From: JAAYJM01 sp964498585
GTDB lineage: Bacteria > Bacteroidota > Ignavibacteria > Kapaibacteriales > UBA2268
NCBI GenBank assembly: GCA_964498585.1
Contig: CAZCHH010000009.1
Location: forward strand, 4,854 to 68,853
Direction: 5' to 3'
Length of the DNA stretch: 64,000 nt
A program made the position numbers and the translations under genes. Numbering within the stretch: the first letter of the stretch is position 1; each line of letters opens with the position of its first letter. Shown here one piece after another: positions 43,306-51,347 of this stretch. The notes beneath the pieces are model-generated. The model was not told the origin of the DNA, did no database searches, and saw only the letters and a program-made list of their open reading frames with translations.

Positions 43306-44793
43306 TTAAATTAGTTTTTCGCATATTAATCGGAAATGATAGCCGTAAATTGCAAATGTTATAGACAAAGCGAACTTGTTTGGTTTTCGCACCAGTGTCC
43401 ACAAAAAAATTTCCCAGTATTTAATACGTTCTTTATCTAAAATTCCCAGAATGTAAATAGACCGAATAAAAGCAAGTATGTCTTTGTAAAAATTGATAAA
43501 GCTGGTTTTATTCTTGACTTTTGGTGCTTTGTATTCTTTTAAAAATGTTTTAATTCTTTTATTAAAAAGTTCGGGTGAATAAATTTGATTCATAACATCT
43601 TTATAGCCAGAAGTTAATGCTTCAATATTCATAATTGGAATAATGTTGGTTGTTCCGTCAGTATTATCGCCGGACATACTTTCTATAATGCGTCCTTCTT
43701 TTTTGAGACGTTTATAAAGTAAAGTATCGGTCGGCGCCTGCAAAAGTCCTACCATAGCAGTAACAATACCGCTTTTTTGAACGAAATCAACAAGCCGCTT
43801 GAATGTAGAATGAGTATCGTTATCAAAACCGAGTATAAAACCAGCTTGAACCTGTATGCCGGAACGCTGAATAAGTTTGATGCAACCAATTAGGTCCCTG
43901 TTCATATTTTGCTTTTTATTGCATTCAGCAAGACTTAGCTCCTCTGGAGTTTCTATTCCAATAAAAACAGAGTTAAATCCGGCTTCTACCATAAGTTTTA
44001 AAAGTTCTTTATCATCAGCCAGATTAATTGAAACCTCTGTATTAAAAGTAATTCCCTTTTTTCCTTGTCGCCATTTAATAAGAGCAGGCAGCAAATCATT
44101 TTTAAGAATTTTTTTATTTCCGATTAAATTATCATCAACAAAAAACACACTTTTCCGCCAACCTAAATTGTAAAGAGCATCAAGTTCATTAATTATCTGC
44201 TCTGAACTTTTGGTGCGTGTTTTTCTACCGAAAAGAGTAGTAATATTACAGAAATCGCAATTAAAAGGGCAGCCCCTTGAATACTGAATATTCATCGTTG
44301 CATAGTTTTTAAAATCCACTAATTCCCAAAGCGGGGTTGGTGTCCGTCTTATATCCGGAAATTCTTTTGTCGTATATAAATGTTTAGCATTTCCTTGCTC
44401 AAAGTCTTTTAAAAACTCAACTAATGTTATTTCTGCTTCATTTAGTACGAAATGGTCGATTGTATCAAATTGTTCATATTCAGAAGTAAACAGGGGACCG
44501 CCAGCTACAATTTTAATCCCGGCATCATTGCATTGCTTAATCACTTGAATAGCAGACTTTTTTTGAATACTCATCGCGCTTAAATAAACATAATCTGCCC
44601 ACTTCAAATCTTTTTGAGTGAGTTCATTACAATTAAGGTCAATCAATCGTTTTGTCCAATTTTTAGGTAAAATTGCAGCTACAGTAAGAAGCCCAAGCGG
44701 TTGAGATGAAACTTTTTTATGAATGAATTTTAAAGCATGTTTAAAACTCCAAAAAGTATCAGGAATTTCTGGATAAACGAGGAGAATATTCAT
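43306..44793 (-). CDS. B12-binding-type radical SAM protein (DUF4070 family)
   Basis: 495-aa enzyme of the cobalamin-binding-domain radical SAM class. The N-terminal Rossmann-like region (1-135) lacks a DxHxxG base-off cobalamin motif. The radical SAM core has the cluster cysteines 175, 179 and 182 in YSRGCPFNCDFCN and the following VFFVDDNLIGNKK. The C-terminal region matches the DUF4070 type (LQAPTDTLLYKRLKKEGRI). Relatives include the hopanoid methylase HpnP, but most members are uncharacterised. The start at 44793 has AAGGAAAT in front; an in-frame ATG at 44940 would overlap the preceding gene. It is last in a five-gene operon that begins at 46812, 22 bp after the DUF2959 gene. Confidence 0.85.
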   Translation of the reverse strand: MNILLVYPEIPDTFWSFKHALKFIHKKVSSQPLGLLTVAAILPKNWTKRLIDLNCNELTQKDLKWADYVYLSAMSIQKKSAIQVIKQCNDAGIKIVAGGPLFTSEYEQFDTIDHFVLNEAEITLVEFLKDFEQGNAKHLYTTKEFPDIRRTPTPLWELVDFKNYATMNIQYSRGCPFNCDFCNITTLFGRKTRTKSSEQIINELDALYNLGWRKSVFFVDDNLIGNKKILKNDLLPALIKWRQGKKGITFNTEVSINLADDKELLKLMVEAGFNSVFIGIETPEELSLAECNKKQNMNRDLIGCIKLIQRSGIQVQAGFILGFDNDTHSTFKRLVDFVQKSGIVTAMVGLLQAPTDTLLYKRLKKEGRIIESMSGDNTDGTTNIIPIMNIEALTSGYKDVMNQIYSPELFNKRIKTFLKEYKAPKVKNKTSFINFYKDILAFIRSIYILGILDKERIKYWEIFLWTLVRKPNKFALSITFAIYGYHFRLICEKLI

Positions 44794-44815
44794 TTTTATT
44801 TCCTTAAAATTGAAA

Positions 44816-45463
44816 TTAATTACTTCTTTGATACATTTCTTTTCTTGCTCTGTCAATAGCTGTTTGGACATTCTTAATAGCATATTTAAGGTTGTCCCCA
44901 TCATTAACGACTTGTCTGGAAATAGGAACGATTGCCTCAATTCCCTTTCTGGTTAAATCGTTTGAAAGATACATCTGAATTTCTTTGCAATCGGATAAAT
45001 ATGCCTTGAAAGCTTCCTTAACGCCGACACTATTTTCAGCAATTCTTCCATAAATTTCACCAAGTTCTAAACGGCGTTGCTCGCTCAAAGCTTGAATGTC
45101 AGGGTTCTTATATTCATTTCCATCTTTTTCCCATTCCTCGAAATAGTCTATACCGCGTTTTTGCATTTCGTCAGCATGATTGTTAAAATCCTTTTGCATT
45201 TTTTCCATTTTTGATGTATTTTCAGTAAATAAATCAAATGCCTTCTTTACATCAGTTTGCCCGGCTCTCATTAAATCGTCAAGCGATGCACCGGTAGCAT
45301 CTAACTGAACAACTACCATTTTTATATCGTTGTCCATAGTCTGCATTGTTGTCCTTGCTTTTTCAGAACGCTGCATTCCGGTTGAAGAGCAGCCAATTAT
45401 GCTCATTGCTGCAATTACAAGAATTATATAATTAATTCTTACTGATTTATTGATTGTTTTCAT
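44816..45463 (-). CDS. DUF2959-family lipoprotein, coiled coil
   Basis: 215-aa exported protein with lipobox SIIGC (lipidated Cys25). The mature chain is almost all helical: RSEKARTTMQTMDNDIKMVV, then KMEKMQKDFNNHADEMQKRG, then a YFEEWEK stretch typical of DUF2959. It likely forms an extended periplasmic helical bundle; the function is unknown in the family. It follows the 74-aa membrane protein by 36 bp and precedes the radical SAM gene by 22 bp. Confidence 0.82.
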   Translation of the reverse strand: MKTINKSVRINYIILVIAAMSIIGCSSTGMQRSEKARTTMQTMDNDIKMVVVQLDATGASLDDLMRAGQTDVKKAFDLFTENTSKMEKMQKDFNNHADEMQKRGIDYFEEWEKDGNEYKNPDIQALSEQRRLELGEIYGRIAENSVGVKEAFKAYLSDCKEIQMYLSNDLTRKGIEAIVPISRQVVNDGDNLKYAIKNVQTAIDRARKEMYQRSN

Positions 45464-45499
45464 TTTAGTACCTTTTTTTGAAAAATTATAAAATAACTT

Positions 45500-45724
45500 C
45501 TATACTACTTTTCTAATATAAATAACCCAACCGAGCATAATGCTGAGGGCAAGGAAAAGAATAGATGGTGCCCACATCCAACTGATACCACTTGACCATC
45601 CTGAACCCATCATACCCCCATCTTCGATTGTAACTGATAATGCACCACCGCTGAAGAGTAGGAATAATACTATCATAGCAACAAAAACTATGATAATAAT
45701 CGGTTTACTGTTTTTTGTTTTCAT
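45500..45724 (-). CDS. Small two-helix membrane protein
   Basis: 74-aa protein with two hydrophobic helices (about 8-31 and 48-69) and a Gly/Ser/Met-rich link between them (EDGGMMGSGWSSGISWMW). No family is recognised. Third gene of the SPFH-led operon, 41 bp after the 49-aa membrane protein and 36 bp before the DUF2959 gene. The tight spacing supports a real gene. Confidence 0.7.
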   Translation of the reverse strand: MKTKNSKPIIIIVFVAMIVLFLLFSGGALSVTIEDGGMMGSGWSSGISWMWAPSILFLALSIMLGWVIYIRKVV

Positions 45725-45765
45725 AATAATGAACTACTTTCTAATTAGAAATTTAATAATATTAC

Positions 45766-45915
45766 TTATATTGCCCTTCGTCCCTGAATTACTCTTATTA
45801 TTATTATTATAATTGCAATTACAAATATGATGTGGAGGAAACCACTCATAGTGTAAGAACTTAACATTCCAAAAAGCCATAATAATAAAAGAACTGTAGC
45901 GATTATATATAGCAT
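45766..45915 (-). CDS. lmo0937/DUF5670-type small membrane protein
   Basis: A 49-aa protein starting MLYIIATVLLLLWLFGMLSS, with a second helix (IIFVIAIIIIIIRV) and the charged end IQGRRAI. The pattern (short Leu helix, SYTMSGF-LH turn, Ile helix, GRR) is that of the lmo0937 family, which is frequent in stress-gene neighbourhoods. AAAGGGAAA lies 7 bp before the ATG. The family is known but of unknown function. It is second in the SPFH-led operon, 36 bp after the SPFH gene. Confidence 0.85.
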   Translation of the reverse strand: MLYIIATVLLLLWLFGMLSSYTMSGFLHIIFVIAIIIIIIRVIQGRRAI

Positions 45916-45951
45916 TGTATTTCCCTTTAAATTGTTTTAAAATTTTTAATT

Positions 45952-46812
45952 TTACTTACTAATATTTAGAGGCACCGCGCCAGCCATTTCGCCGATGATA
46001 TTGACTAAATCTGACCCTGTAGGAATAACAATTTTCGAGTTTTTACCAAGTGCTTCTTCGAGTGCTTCTAATTTTCTTAACAATTGGGCATTACCTACAA
46101 AGTATTTATCAGCCGCTTCATTTACCAGTTTAATTGAAGCAGCATCACCTTCTGCATGCAAGATTTTTGCCTGACGATATCCTTCTGCTTCTTTGATTTT
46201 AGCTCTTTTTTCACCATCAGCTACCGTTTCGCGTGCGGATGCGAAGTCGATTGCAGCTACCTTTTCGTTTTCTGCTTTAACAACTTTGTTCATAGTTTCC
46301 TGAACGTCAGATGGCGGGTCTATTTCTTTTAATTCAGTTCGGACAATTTCAATTCCCCAGCTTCTGGTTTCTTCAAGAAGAGTTCGGTGCAGCTCAGCAT
46401 TGATTTTGCCTCTTTCGCTGTTTGCAGATTTCAAAGTTAAAGTTCCTATTATATTTCTCAATGTTGTTCGAGCCAAATTAACAATCTGATACATATAATT
46501 ATTTACATTGTAAATTGAACTTTTTACGCTTTCTTCATCTGATTTTACTTTAAAATATACCTGAGCATCAACTCTTGCATTTAAGTTATCATTGGTAATA
46601 ATTTCCTGTGGCTCAGCATCAATCATAGATTCTGTAATGTTAACCCGATACATTTTTTCAATACCCGGAATAATCCAGTGAAATCCCGGATTTGCAAACC
46701 TGCTGTATTTTCCTAATCGCTCTGTTAAACCGCGTTGAGTAGGTCTGACAATTTTTACCCCAAATAGAAAAATCAATACTATTGCCGCTATTACATATAA
46801 CATTGTATCCAT
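45952..46812 (-). CDS. SPFH/band 7 protein (stomatin-like)
   Basis: 286-aa protein with an N-terminal membrane segment (4-20) and an SPFH domain. It carries VRPTQRGLTERLGKYSRFANPGFHWIIPG with the stomatin pattern, then YMYQIVNLARTTLRNIIGTL and a helical tail (AIDFASARETVADGEKRAKI). It is a stomatin/paraslipin-type scaffold rather than a flotillin. The start at 46812 is preceded by AAAGGATTAG; the frame extends upstream only into repeat sequence. First of five closely spaced minus-strand genes ending with the radical SAM gene. Confidence 0.9.
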   Translation of the reverse strand: MDTMLYVIAAIVLIFLFGVKIVRPTQRGLTERLGKYSRFANPGFHWIIPGIEKMYRVNITESMIDAEPQEIITNDNLNARVDAQVYFKVKSDEESVKSSIYNVNNYMYQIVNLARTTLRNIIGTLTLKSANSERGKINAELHRTLLEETRSWGIEIVRTELKEIDPPSDVQETMNKVVKAENEKVAAIDFASARETVADGEKRAKIKEAEGYRQAKILHAEGDAASIKLVNEAADKYFVGNAQLLRKLEALEEALGKNSKIVIPTGSDLVNIIGEMAGAVPLNISK

Positions 46813-46859
46813 ATCTAATCCTTTCAAAATTTTGAATATTTTTAATTGCTTTTTTATTC

Positions 46860-47038
46860 TCCTTCCCAAGTTGAATTTGGGAAGGAGGTGAAATGACATA
46901 ATTAGACTGTCATTCTGACGGATGTCAGAATCCATCTTTAAAATCGTTCTTACGGTCATTAGTTATTAGTCATTAGTTTTTATACTAATAACGAATGATA
47001 AAAAATGCAAGATAGATTCTGGCATACGCCAGAATGAC
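46860..47038. repeat. Hairpin plus interspersed inverted-repeat element, family 3
   Basis: 46860-46887 is an imperfect CTTCCCAAGT-type hairpin. 46909-46938 (CTGACGGATGTCAGAATCC) pairs with 47009-47038 (GATTCTGGCATACGCCAG). Each arm is itself a mini-hairpin with a 4-nt loop. Confidence 0.85.
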
Positions 47039-47100
47039 AGACAAAGATGTCATTAACCATCAGCACTTTATTCCCTCTCAAGAGTGAATTCGTAAGTTCG

Positions 47101-49101
47101 TTATTTTATAACTTCAACAAATATGTTTCTGTTGTACATTCTGCCTTCAGGGTATCTATTATCGAACGTGTATTGCATTTTAGATTGACCAATTCCGATT
47201 GCCTGAACTTTAATATTTCTGTTATCGCTCTTAAACTCATCGTCCATAATTTTCTTCGCCATATCAGCTCTTTGTTGAGAAAGGATTTGGTTACCTTCTT
47301 CAGTTCCAATAATGTCAGTATGTCCGTGAATTATTACTTTATTTCCTCTAACAACACCGGGAACAATTTCGTTTTTAATGATTTTTTCGTAAGAATAAAT
47401 AGCATCTGATTCATTGTAGTCAAAAATCATCAAATACCTTGCAGCATTTTTCAATTCTTTTTCTTTAGTAAGTTTAAAAGAAATATTTTCTTCAGTTTTT
47501 TTACCACTTTTTTCTGTAATTACAATTTTTGCATTATATTTTCCACTTTCTAAAAATCTCATCATTTCAGCTGGATTAACTCTTCCGATACTATAAGCAA
47601 ATGGTCCGAAGTACATTGTTTTGCCTTCGCCGGTAATAGTTACGTCCCAACTTCTAAACGGTACGTTTTGGTCGATGAAAAATATCATATCGTTATCAAT
47701 AGATGCTTCATCTCTGATTGTATATTCAACTGGTTTCACCATAAACTGATTGCTAAAAAGAAATTTTACTCTGCGGTTTTCATCGGCTAACATTGCTTTA
47801 GCGCTTTCTTCAGAATAAATGCTTCCAGATGGTTTAAATGGCGGGTCAACTTCAACGGTGATTCTATTTGGGTCAATTCCAAAAGTATTAACCAGATAAT
47901 TTTTTACTTTATTTGCAGCAATTTCACCTTCTTTTTCCTCAGGGTCACTGCCACGTAATAATAGCTTTTCGCTGGGATTCTGTCTCATCCTATCGCCATA
48001 AATATTCAACACATTATAGTAGGTTTTCATCAATTGATTTACGTTTGTTTCTTTATCAGTTAAATCACCTTTCATAAAGTTTTCAAGGTCTGACTCTTTG
48101 AAATTTTGTGCTTCTGTTTTGGTAAGCAAAGTATATCTGTTTGGTATTTCCTGACTTCCTTTGTCAAAAAAGACATAAGGATGAACAGGGAAATAGCCGG
48201 TAACATTCTTGGTTAATATTACATTATCTTCCGGCATAACAACTAAAACCTTGTTTGCTACAATAGGAGTAGAAGGAGTTATAGGTGTATATTTTTGAGA
48301 TGTTACTACATCATCAATTTGGGGAAAATCAATAGATAATTTGACACCAAACCGATAGCTTAAAGTTGACCAAATATCTGTAATCGAATTTTGTGAAGGC
48401 ATACCCTCACTTTTACGTTGGTTAACAAGCCAGGAGCAATCAACAAATGGTGTTAAATACAGGGCATTTTTTCCATTGTTCAATTCTGCAAATTTGATAT
48501 CATAAGCAATTCCGCCCTGAATACCATAAGTAGCTATATTACGTTTATCCACATCAACTTCTGGTTCAGTTTCAGATTTATCTTTGTCGGGCTTATAAGT
48601 AAAAGTACCAGTAAGATTAACGTTTACAAAAGGTCCGACATGCAAACTTAAATTAGGAATCCAATGTTGGTCAACTCTGAAAGACGGAGCAAAAGATAAA
48701 TAGTTCATCTTCGTGTCAAACGATGGGATTGGGTTCTGAGTAATGTCGTTAATTAGTGCATTTCTTTCATCATAACAAATTCTGAATTGAATTCCCCACC
48801 AGCTATCAGAAAGATATAGACCAAAAATACCTGCGTAAACGCCAGTTCCGGTTCCATCTACACGGTCAATATGCCCATCAGCAGAATGGAAATTATTATC
48901 CCATAAACCAGTGCTAAGGTTTTGATGTAAGGATTGCCAGCCCAATGATGCTTTATTGTGTTGAAATGCACCTGCTACACCTACTCGCCAGGATTGGTTG
49001 CGAAATTTAGTTTCCTGTGCATTTACTGAGCTAAATAATATTAGCATTAACACTAATGCTATAGTGCAACTTGCAAGAAACTGGTTTTTTAGAGTTTTCA
49101 T
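47101..49101 (-). CDS. OmpA-family outer-membrane protein
   Basis: 666-aa protein with a signal peptide (1-29, ending VNAQ). An N-terminal beta-barrel-like part runs to about 290 (WRVGVAGAFQHNKASLGWQ...). A periplasmic segment contains a first OmpA-like unit near 300-480 (YFPVHPYVFFDKGSQEIPN, LLLRGSDPEEKEGE, VKNYLVNTFGIDPNRI). The C-terminal OmpA domain is at about 560-666 (KVIIHGHTDIIGTEEGNQIL, SQQRADMAKKIM). This type links the outer membrane to peptidoglycan. It is separate from the SPFH operon, with 288 bp and a repeat in between. Confidence 0.85.
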   Translation of the reverse strand: MKTLKNQFLASCTIALVLMLILFSSVNAQETKFRNQSWRVGVAGAFQHNKASLGWQSLHQNLSTGLWDNNFHSADGHIDRVDGTGTGVYAGIFGLYLSDSWWGIQFRICYDERNALINDITQNPIPSFDTKMNYLSFAPSFRVDQHWIPNLSLHVGPFVNVNLTGTFTYKPDKDKSETEPEVDVDKRNIATYGIQGGIAYDIKFAELNNGKNALYLTPFVDCSWLVNQRKSEGMPSQNSITDIWSTLSYRFGVKLSIDFPQIDDVVTSQKYTPITPSTPIVANKVLVVMPEDNVILTKNVTGYFPVHPYVFFDKGSQEIPNRYTLLTKTEAQNFKESDLENFMKGDLTDKETNVNQLMKTYYNVLNIYGDRMRQNPSEKLLLRGSDPEEKEGEIAANKVKNYLVNTFGIDPNRITVEVDPPFKPSGSIYSEESAKAMLADENRRVKFLFSNQFMVKPVEYTIRDEASIDNDMIFFIDQNVPFRSWDVTITGEGKTMYFGPFAYSIGRVNPAEMMRFLESGKYNAKIVITEKSGKKTEENISFKLTKEKELKNAARYLMIFDYNESDAIYSYEKIIKNEIVPGVVRGNKVIIHGHTDIIGTEEGNQILSQQRADMAKKIMDDEFKSDNRNIKVQAIGIGQSKMQYTFDNRYPEGRMYNRNIFVEVIK

Positions 49102-49159
49102 AGTATTCCCTTAAATAAATTATTTATAACTGCTTTCGTTTTGAAAGTTCAGTTTCTTA

Positions 49160-49410
49160 TGAGATTCCTCACTTCGTTTCTGAATGACATCTTTACTTGT
49201 CATTCTGGCGTATGCCAGAATCTATCTTATTATTGTTCAATGCTATTCAATTTTAGCTATTTCAAGGAAGCATTTGGGCTTGCCCAAATGTTACAAGTAA
49301 ACAAGCTCACTTGCTTTCCCAAGATGGATTCTGACATCCGTCAGAATGACGCATTTTGTCATTTCCATTTAAATAAAGGTCTTTCTTTATTTGGGGGTTG
49401 CCAATGACAT
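49160..49410. repeat. Half of a family 2 element followed by a family 3 element
   Basis: 49160-49188 is the right arm of a family 2 element. A family 3 element follows, with left arm 49199-49230 (CTGGCGTATGCCAGAATC), inner palindrome CATTTGGGCTTGCCCAAATG near 49271-49290, right arm 49321-49350 (GGATTCTGACATCCGTCAG) and inverted outer module to 49410. No gene lies in the gap 49102-49539. Confidence 0.8.
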
Positions 49411-49539
49411 CTTTACTTTTCATTTTGTCATACGTCAGAATGACACAAATACAATGTTTGTTTATTAATTAATAATAATATCAATTACTTACATCAATTT
49501 GGAAAGTTTAATAAGATTCTTTTAACTTAAAATACTTCA

Positions 49540-49878
49540 TTATTCGTAACCACTTTTTATGACAGTAAGAATCATTTTAAATCGCTCGTTTGCTTTAATG
49601 ATGCTTGTTTTGTGAGCTGGAATTACTATTGCCTGCCCGGTATCTAATAAATGTGAAATTCCATTAATGATAATTTCAGCTCTTCCTTCTATTATTTGAG
49701 CAAATGAATCGAAAGGTAAAATTCTTTCAAATAAAGCTTCACCAATATCAAAAGATAGGACACTGACATTACCGGTTGTTTTGTTTATTATTGTTTTGAT
49801 AACAACTGAATGTAATTCATACTCAATAATTTCAACAGTAATAATAGCTTTTGACTTCTCTAATTCAGGATGTTCCAT
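49540..49878 (-). CDS. Cupin-domain protein
   Basis: 112-aa single-domain cupin with motifs near FDSFAQIIEGRAEIIING and TGQAIVIPAHKTSIIKA. The usual metal-binding His pair of motif 1 is missing (FERILPFDSFAQIIEG), so it is more likely a small-molecule sensor or non-catalytic member. Last of a minus-strand trio, 65 bp after the coiled-coil lipoprotein gene. Confidence 0.82.
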   Translation of the reverse strand: MEHPELEKSKAIITVEIIEYELHSVVIKTIINKTTGNVSVLSFDIGEALFERILPFDSFAQIIEGRAEIIINGISHLLDTGQAIVIPAHKTSIIKANERFKMILTVIKSGYE

Positions 49879-49943
49879 TACAATAACCTTTCATATTTAA
49901 AAGTTACATATATGTTAATTTCCAAATAAAACTCATTTATATG

Positions 49944-50393
49944 TTACTTTCCTTTTTCAAAAAAATTTGATATTGATTCTCCAAGGTCATCTAAATTTCT
50001 GTTAAATTTCACCTTGAAAGCTTCCCACTTGGCTTTATCAGTTTGTCTGTTTTCAGCCAGATTCTTTTTTGAATCGCTAATTTTCTTTTCTAAATCAGCT
50101 AATATTTTCTGATATTCTGATTTATTTTGGTTTTTCTCATTAGCAATTTTTATTTTCAATTCAGCAATACTTTTCTCGTAATTACTGATCCTAAGTTCAG
50201 ATTCCTTTTTGAATTTCTGGTATTCCTCGACTGAATCCTGAATCGCTTCGTCTAATTCCTGTTTAGCTTCAACCACATTTTCAATTGATTTCTGCACATT
50301 CTCCTCGGCATCTTCAACTTTGTTATTGCAGCTGAGTATGGATAAGCTTGCAATTAAAGCTGCTACTGCTATGATTATAATCTGTTTTCTCAT
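49944..50393 (-). CDS. Coiled-coil lipoprotein
   Basis: 149-aa exported protein with lipobox ILSC (lipidated Cys22, then NNKVEDAEE). The rest is one long Lys/Glu-rich coiled coil with heptad spacing (about 30-125), ending WEAFKVKFNRNLDDLGESIS. It is similar in shape to stress-induced sll1863-type proteins. 28 bp downstream of the CsbD-like gene and 65 bp upstream of the cupin gene. Confidence 0.75.
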   Translation of the reverse strand: MRKQIIIIAVAALIASLSILSCNNKVEDAEENVQKSIENVVEAKQELDEAIQDSVEEYQKFKKESELRISNYEKSIAELKIKIANEKNQNKSEYQKILADLEKKISDSKKNLAENRQTDKAKWEAFKVKFNRNLDDLGESISNFFEKGK

Positions 50394-50421
50394 ATAGAGT
50401 TCTCCTAAAATTAAAAAATCT

Positions 50422-50646
50422 TTATATTATTTTAATAAACTTGTGCATTCTTTTTTTTGTTTTGCCTATTACATCACCGATTTTGGTGTTAATTTTTTCT
50501 AACAAACCATCATCATTTTCTTCTTCAAATACAATATCTGTATCTATCATTTCAGAATATTTTTCTTTCAGCTTGTTTTTCTTTTCTTCCCATAATTCTT
50601 TGTTTATAGGAGTGCCTTTTTCTTTTTTAAGAATTGTTGTTGTCAT
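50422..50646 (-). CDS. CsbD-like stress protein, copy 2
   Basis: 74-aa protein, paralogous to the one at 53664-53888. Shared core: KELWEEKKNKLKEKYSEMID, then DGLLEKINTKIGDVIGKTKK. The pattern (Trp, KxKLKEK, then D/E) fits the CsbD/YjbJ general stress family, though the C-terminal half is lineage-specific. First gene of an apparent operon with the coiled-coil lipoprotein and the cupin. Its upstream region matches that of the paralogue over a 31-bp identical block and a second block. Confidence 0.78.
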   Translation of the reverse strand: MTTTILKKEKGTPINKELWEEKKNKLKEKYSEMIDTDIVFEEENDDGLLEKINTKIGDVIGKTKKRMHKFIKII

Positions 50647-50663
50647 TTTGACTCCGTGGTATA

Positions 50664-50744
50664 TTTTAAAATTTCAAAAAACAATATAAGCAAAGACGAA
50701 TCAATAATTGTTATATAATTAAATATATTATTCATATAATTTAC
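50664..50744 (-). promoter_or_regulatory. Shared upstream regulatory region of the CsbD-like genes, copy 2
   Basis: A 31-bp block at 50664-50694 (on the minus strand beginning TTTGCTTATATTGTTTTTTG) is identical to 53907-53937. A second identical 14-bp block (GTAAATTATATGAA on the minus strand) lies at 50731-50744, exactly 50 bp upstream in both copies. Between them, TAATTATnTAAC also matches. These are candidate promoter and operator sites for a common regulator. Confidence 0.7.
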
Positions 50745-50827
50745 ATATTTATTGAGTTATTTTTAATTAGTCATAATATTCTGTATAAATATTTATTAAG
50801 ATGAGTCTTAATAATTCAATTTTGTCG

Positions 50828-51256
50828 GTCATTCTGAACCCCCCGAAAAAATGAGAATTTTTTTTAAATGGAGATGACATAAATCAATAAAGCATTATGT
50901 TAAATTGAACAAGAGAAATCCCCCCTACCCCCCTTTTTCAAAGGGGGGTATGAAGGATTTCTTAGTGCTGTTCTGTATTCCATTGATTTCCCCAAAAAGA
51001 TGTCATTGGCAACTCCCCAATATAAAGAAAAGCTTTATTTAAATGGAGATGACATAAATTTACACTGTCATTCTGACATCCGCCAGAATGACATCGCTAT
51101 TTATATGAACCAAAACTTTACGAAAGTTAAAAAACTTTCGCAAACTAAGAAGAACTAAATACTTTCGTAAAGTTTCTTAACTTTGCGAAAGTTTAATTTA
51201 TGTCATTTCTATTTAAACATAAATTCTCATTTTTCTAAGGGGGGTTCAAAATGACA
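50828..51256. repeat. Composite inverted-repeat element of about 430 bp
   Basis: Outer arms 50828-50879 and 51201-51256 pair: CTGAACCCCCCG...AATGAGAATT opposite AATTCTCATTTTTCTAAGGG. Inside are a GC-rich hairpin at 50912-50960 (CCCCCCTACCCCCC against GGGGGG), a short CTGACATCCGCCAG palindrome near 51071, and a hairpin of ACTTTACGAAAGTTAAAAAA type at 51117-51195. No gene is seen in 50747-51347. Confidence 0.8.
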
Positions 51257-51347
51257 GATTACAAAAAGTCATTTAAACAAATTACAATACTATACAGCTG
51301 AACTCTTAATAATTAACAATTAATAATTAACAATTAACAATTAACAA

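Noticed and set aside
46813..46959. N-terminal extension of the SPFH protein
   Set aside because: The extra codons are translated repeat-element sequence, while the ATG at 46812 has its own ribosome site.
49141..49407. Open frame between the OmpA and cupin genes
   Set aside because: Composed of family 2 and 3 repeat arms; not protein-like and not conserved in frame with other copies.
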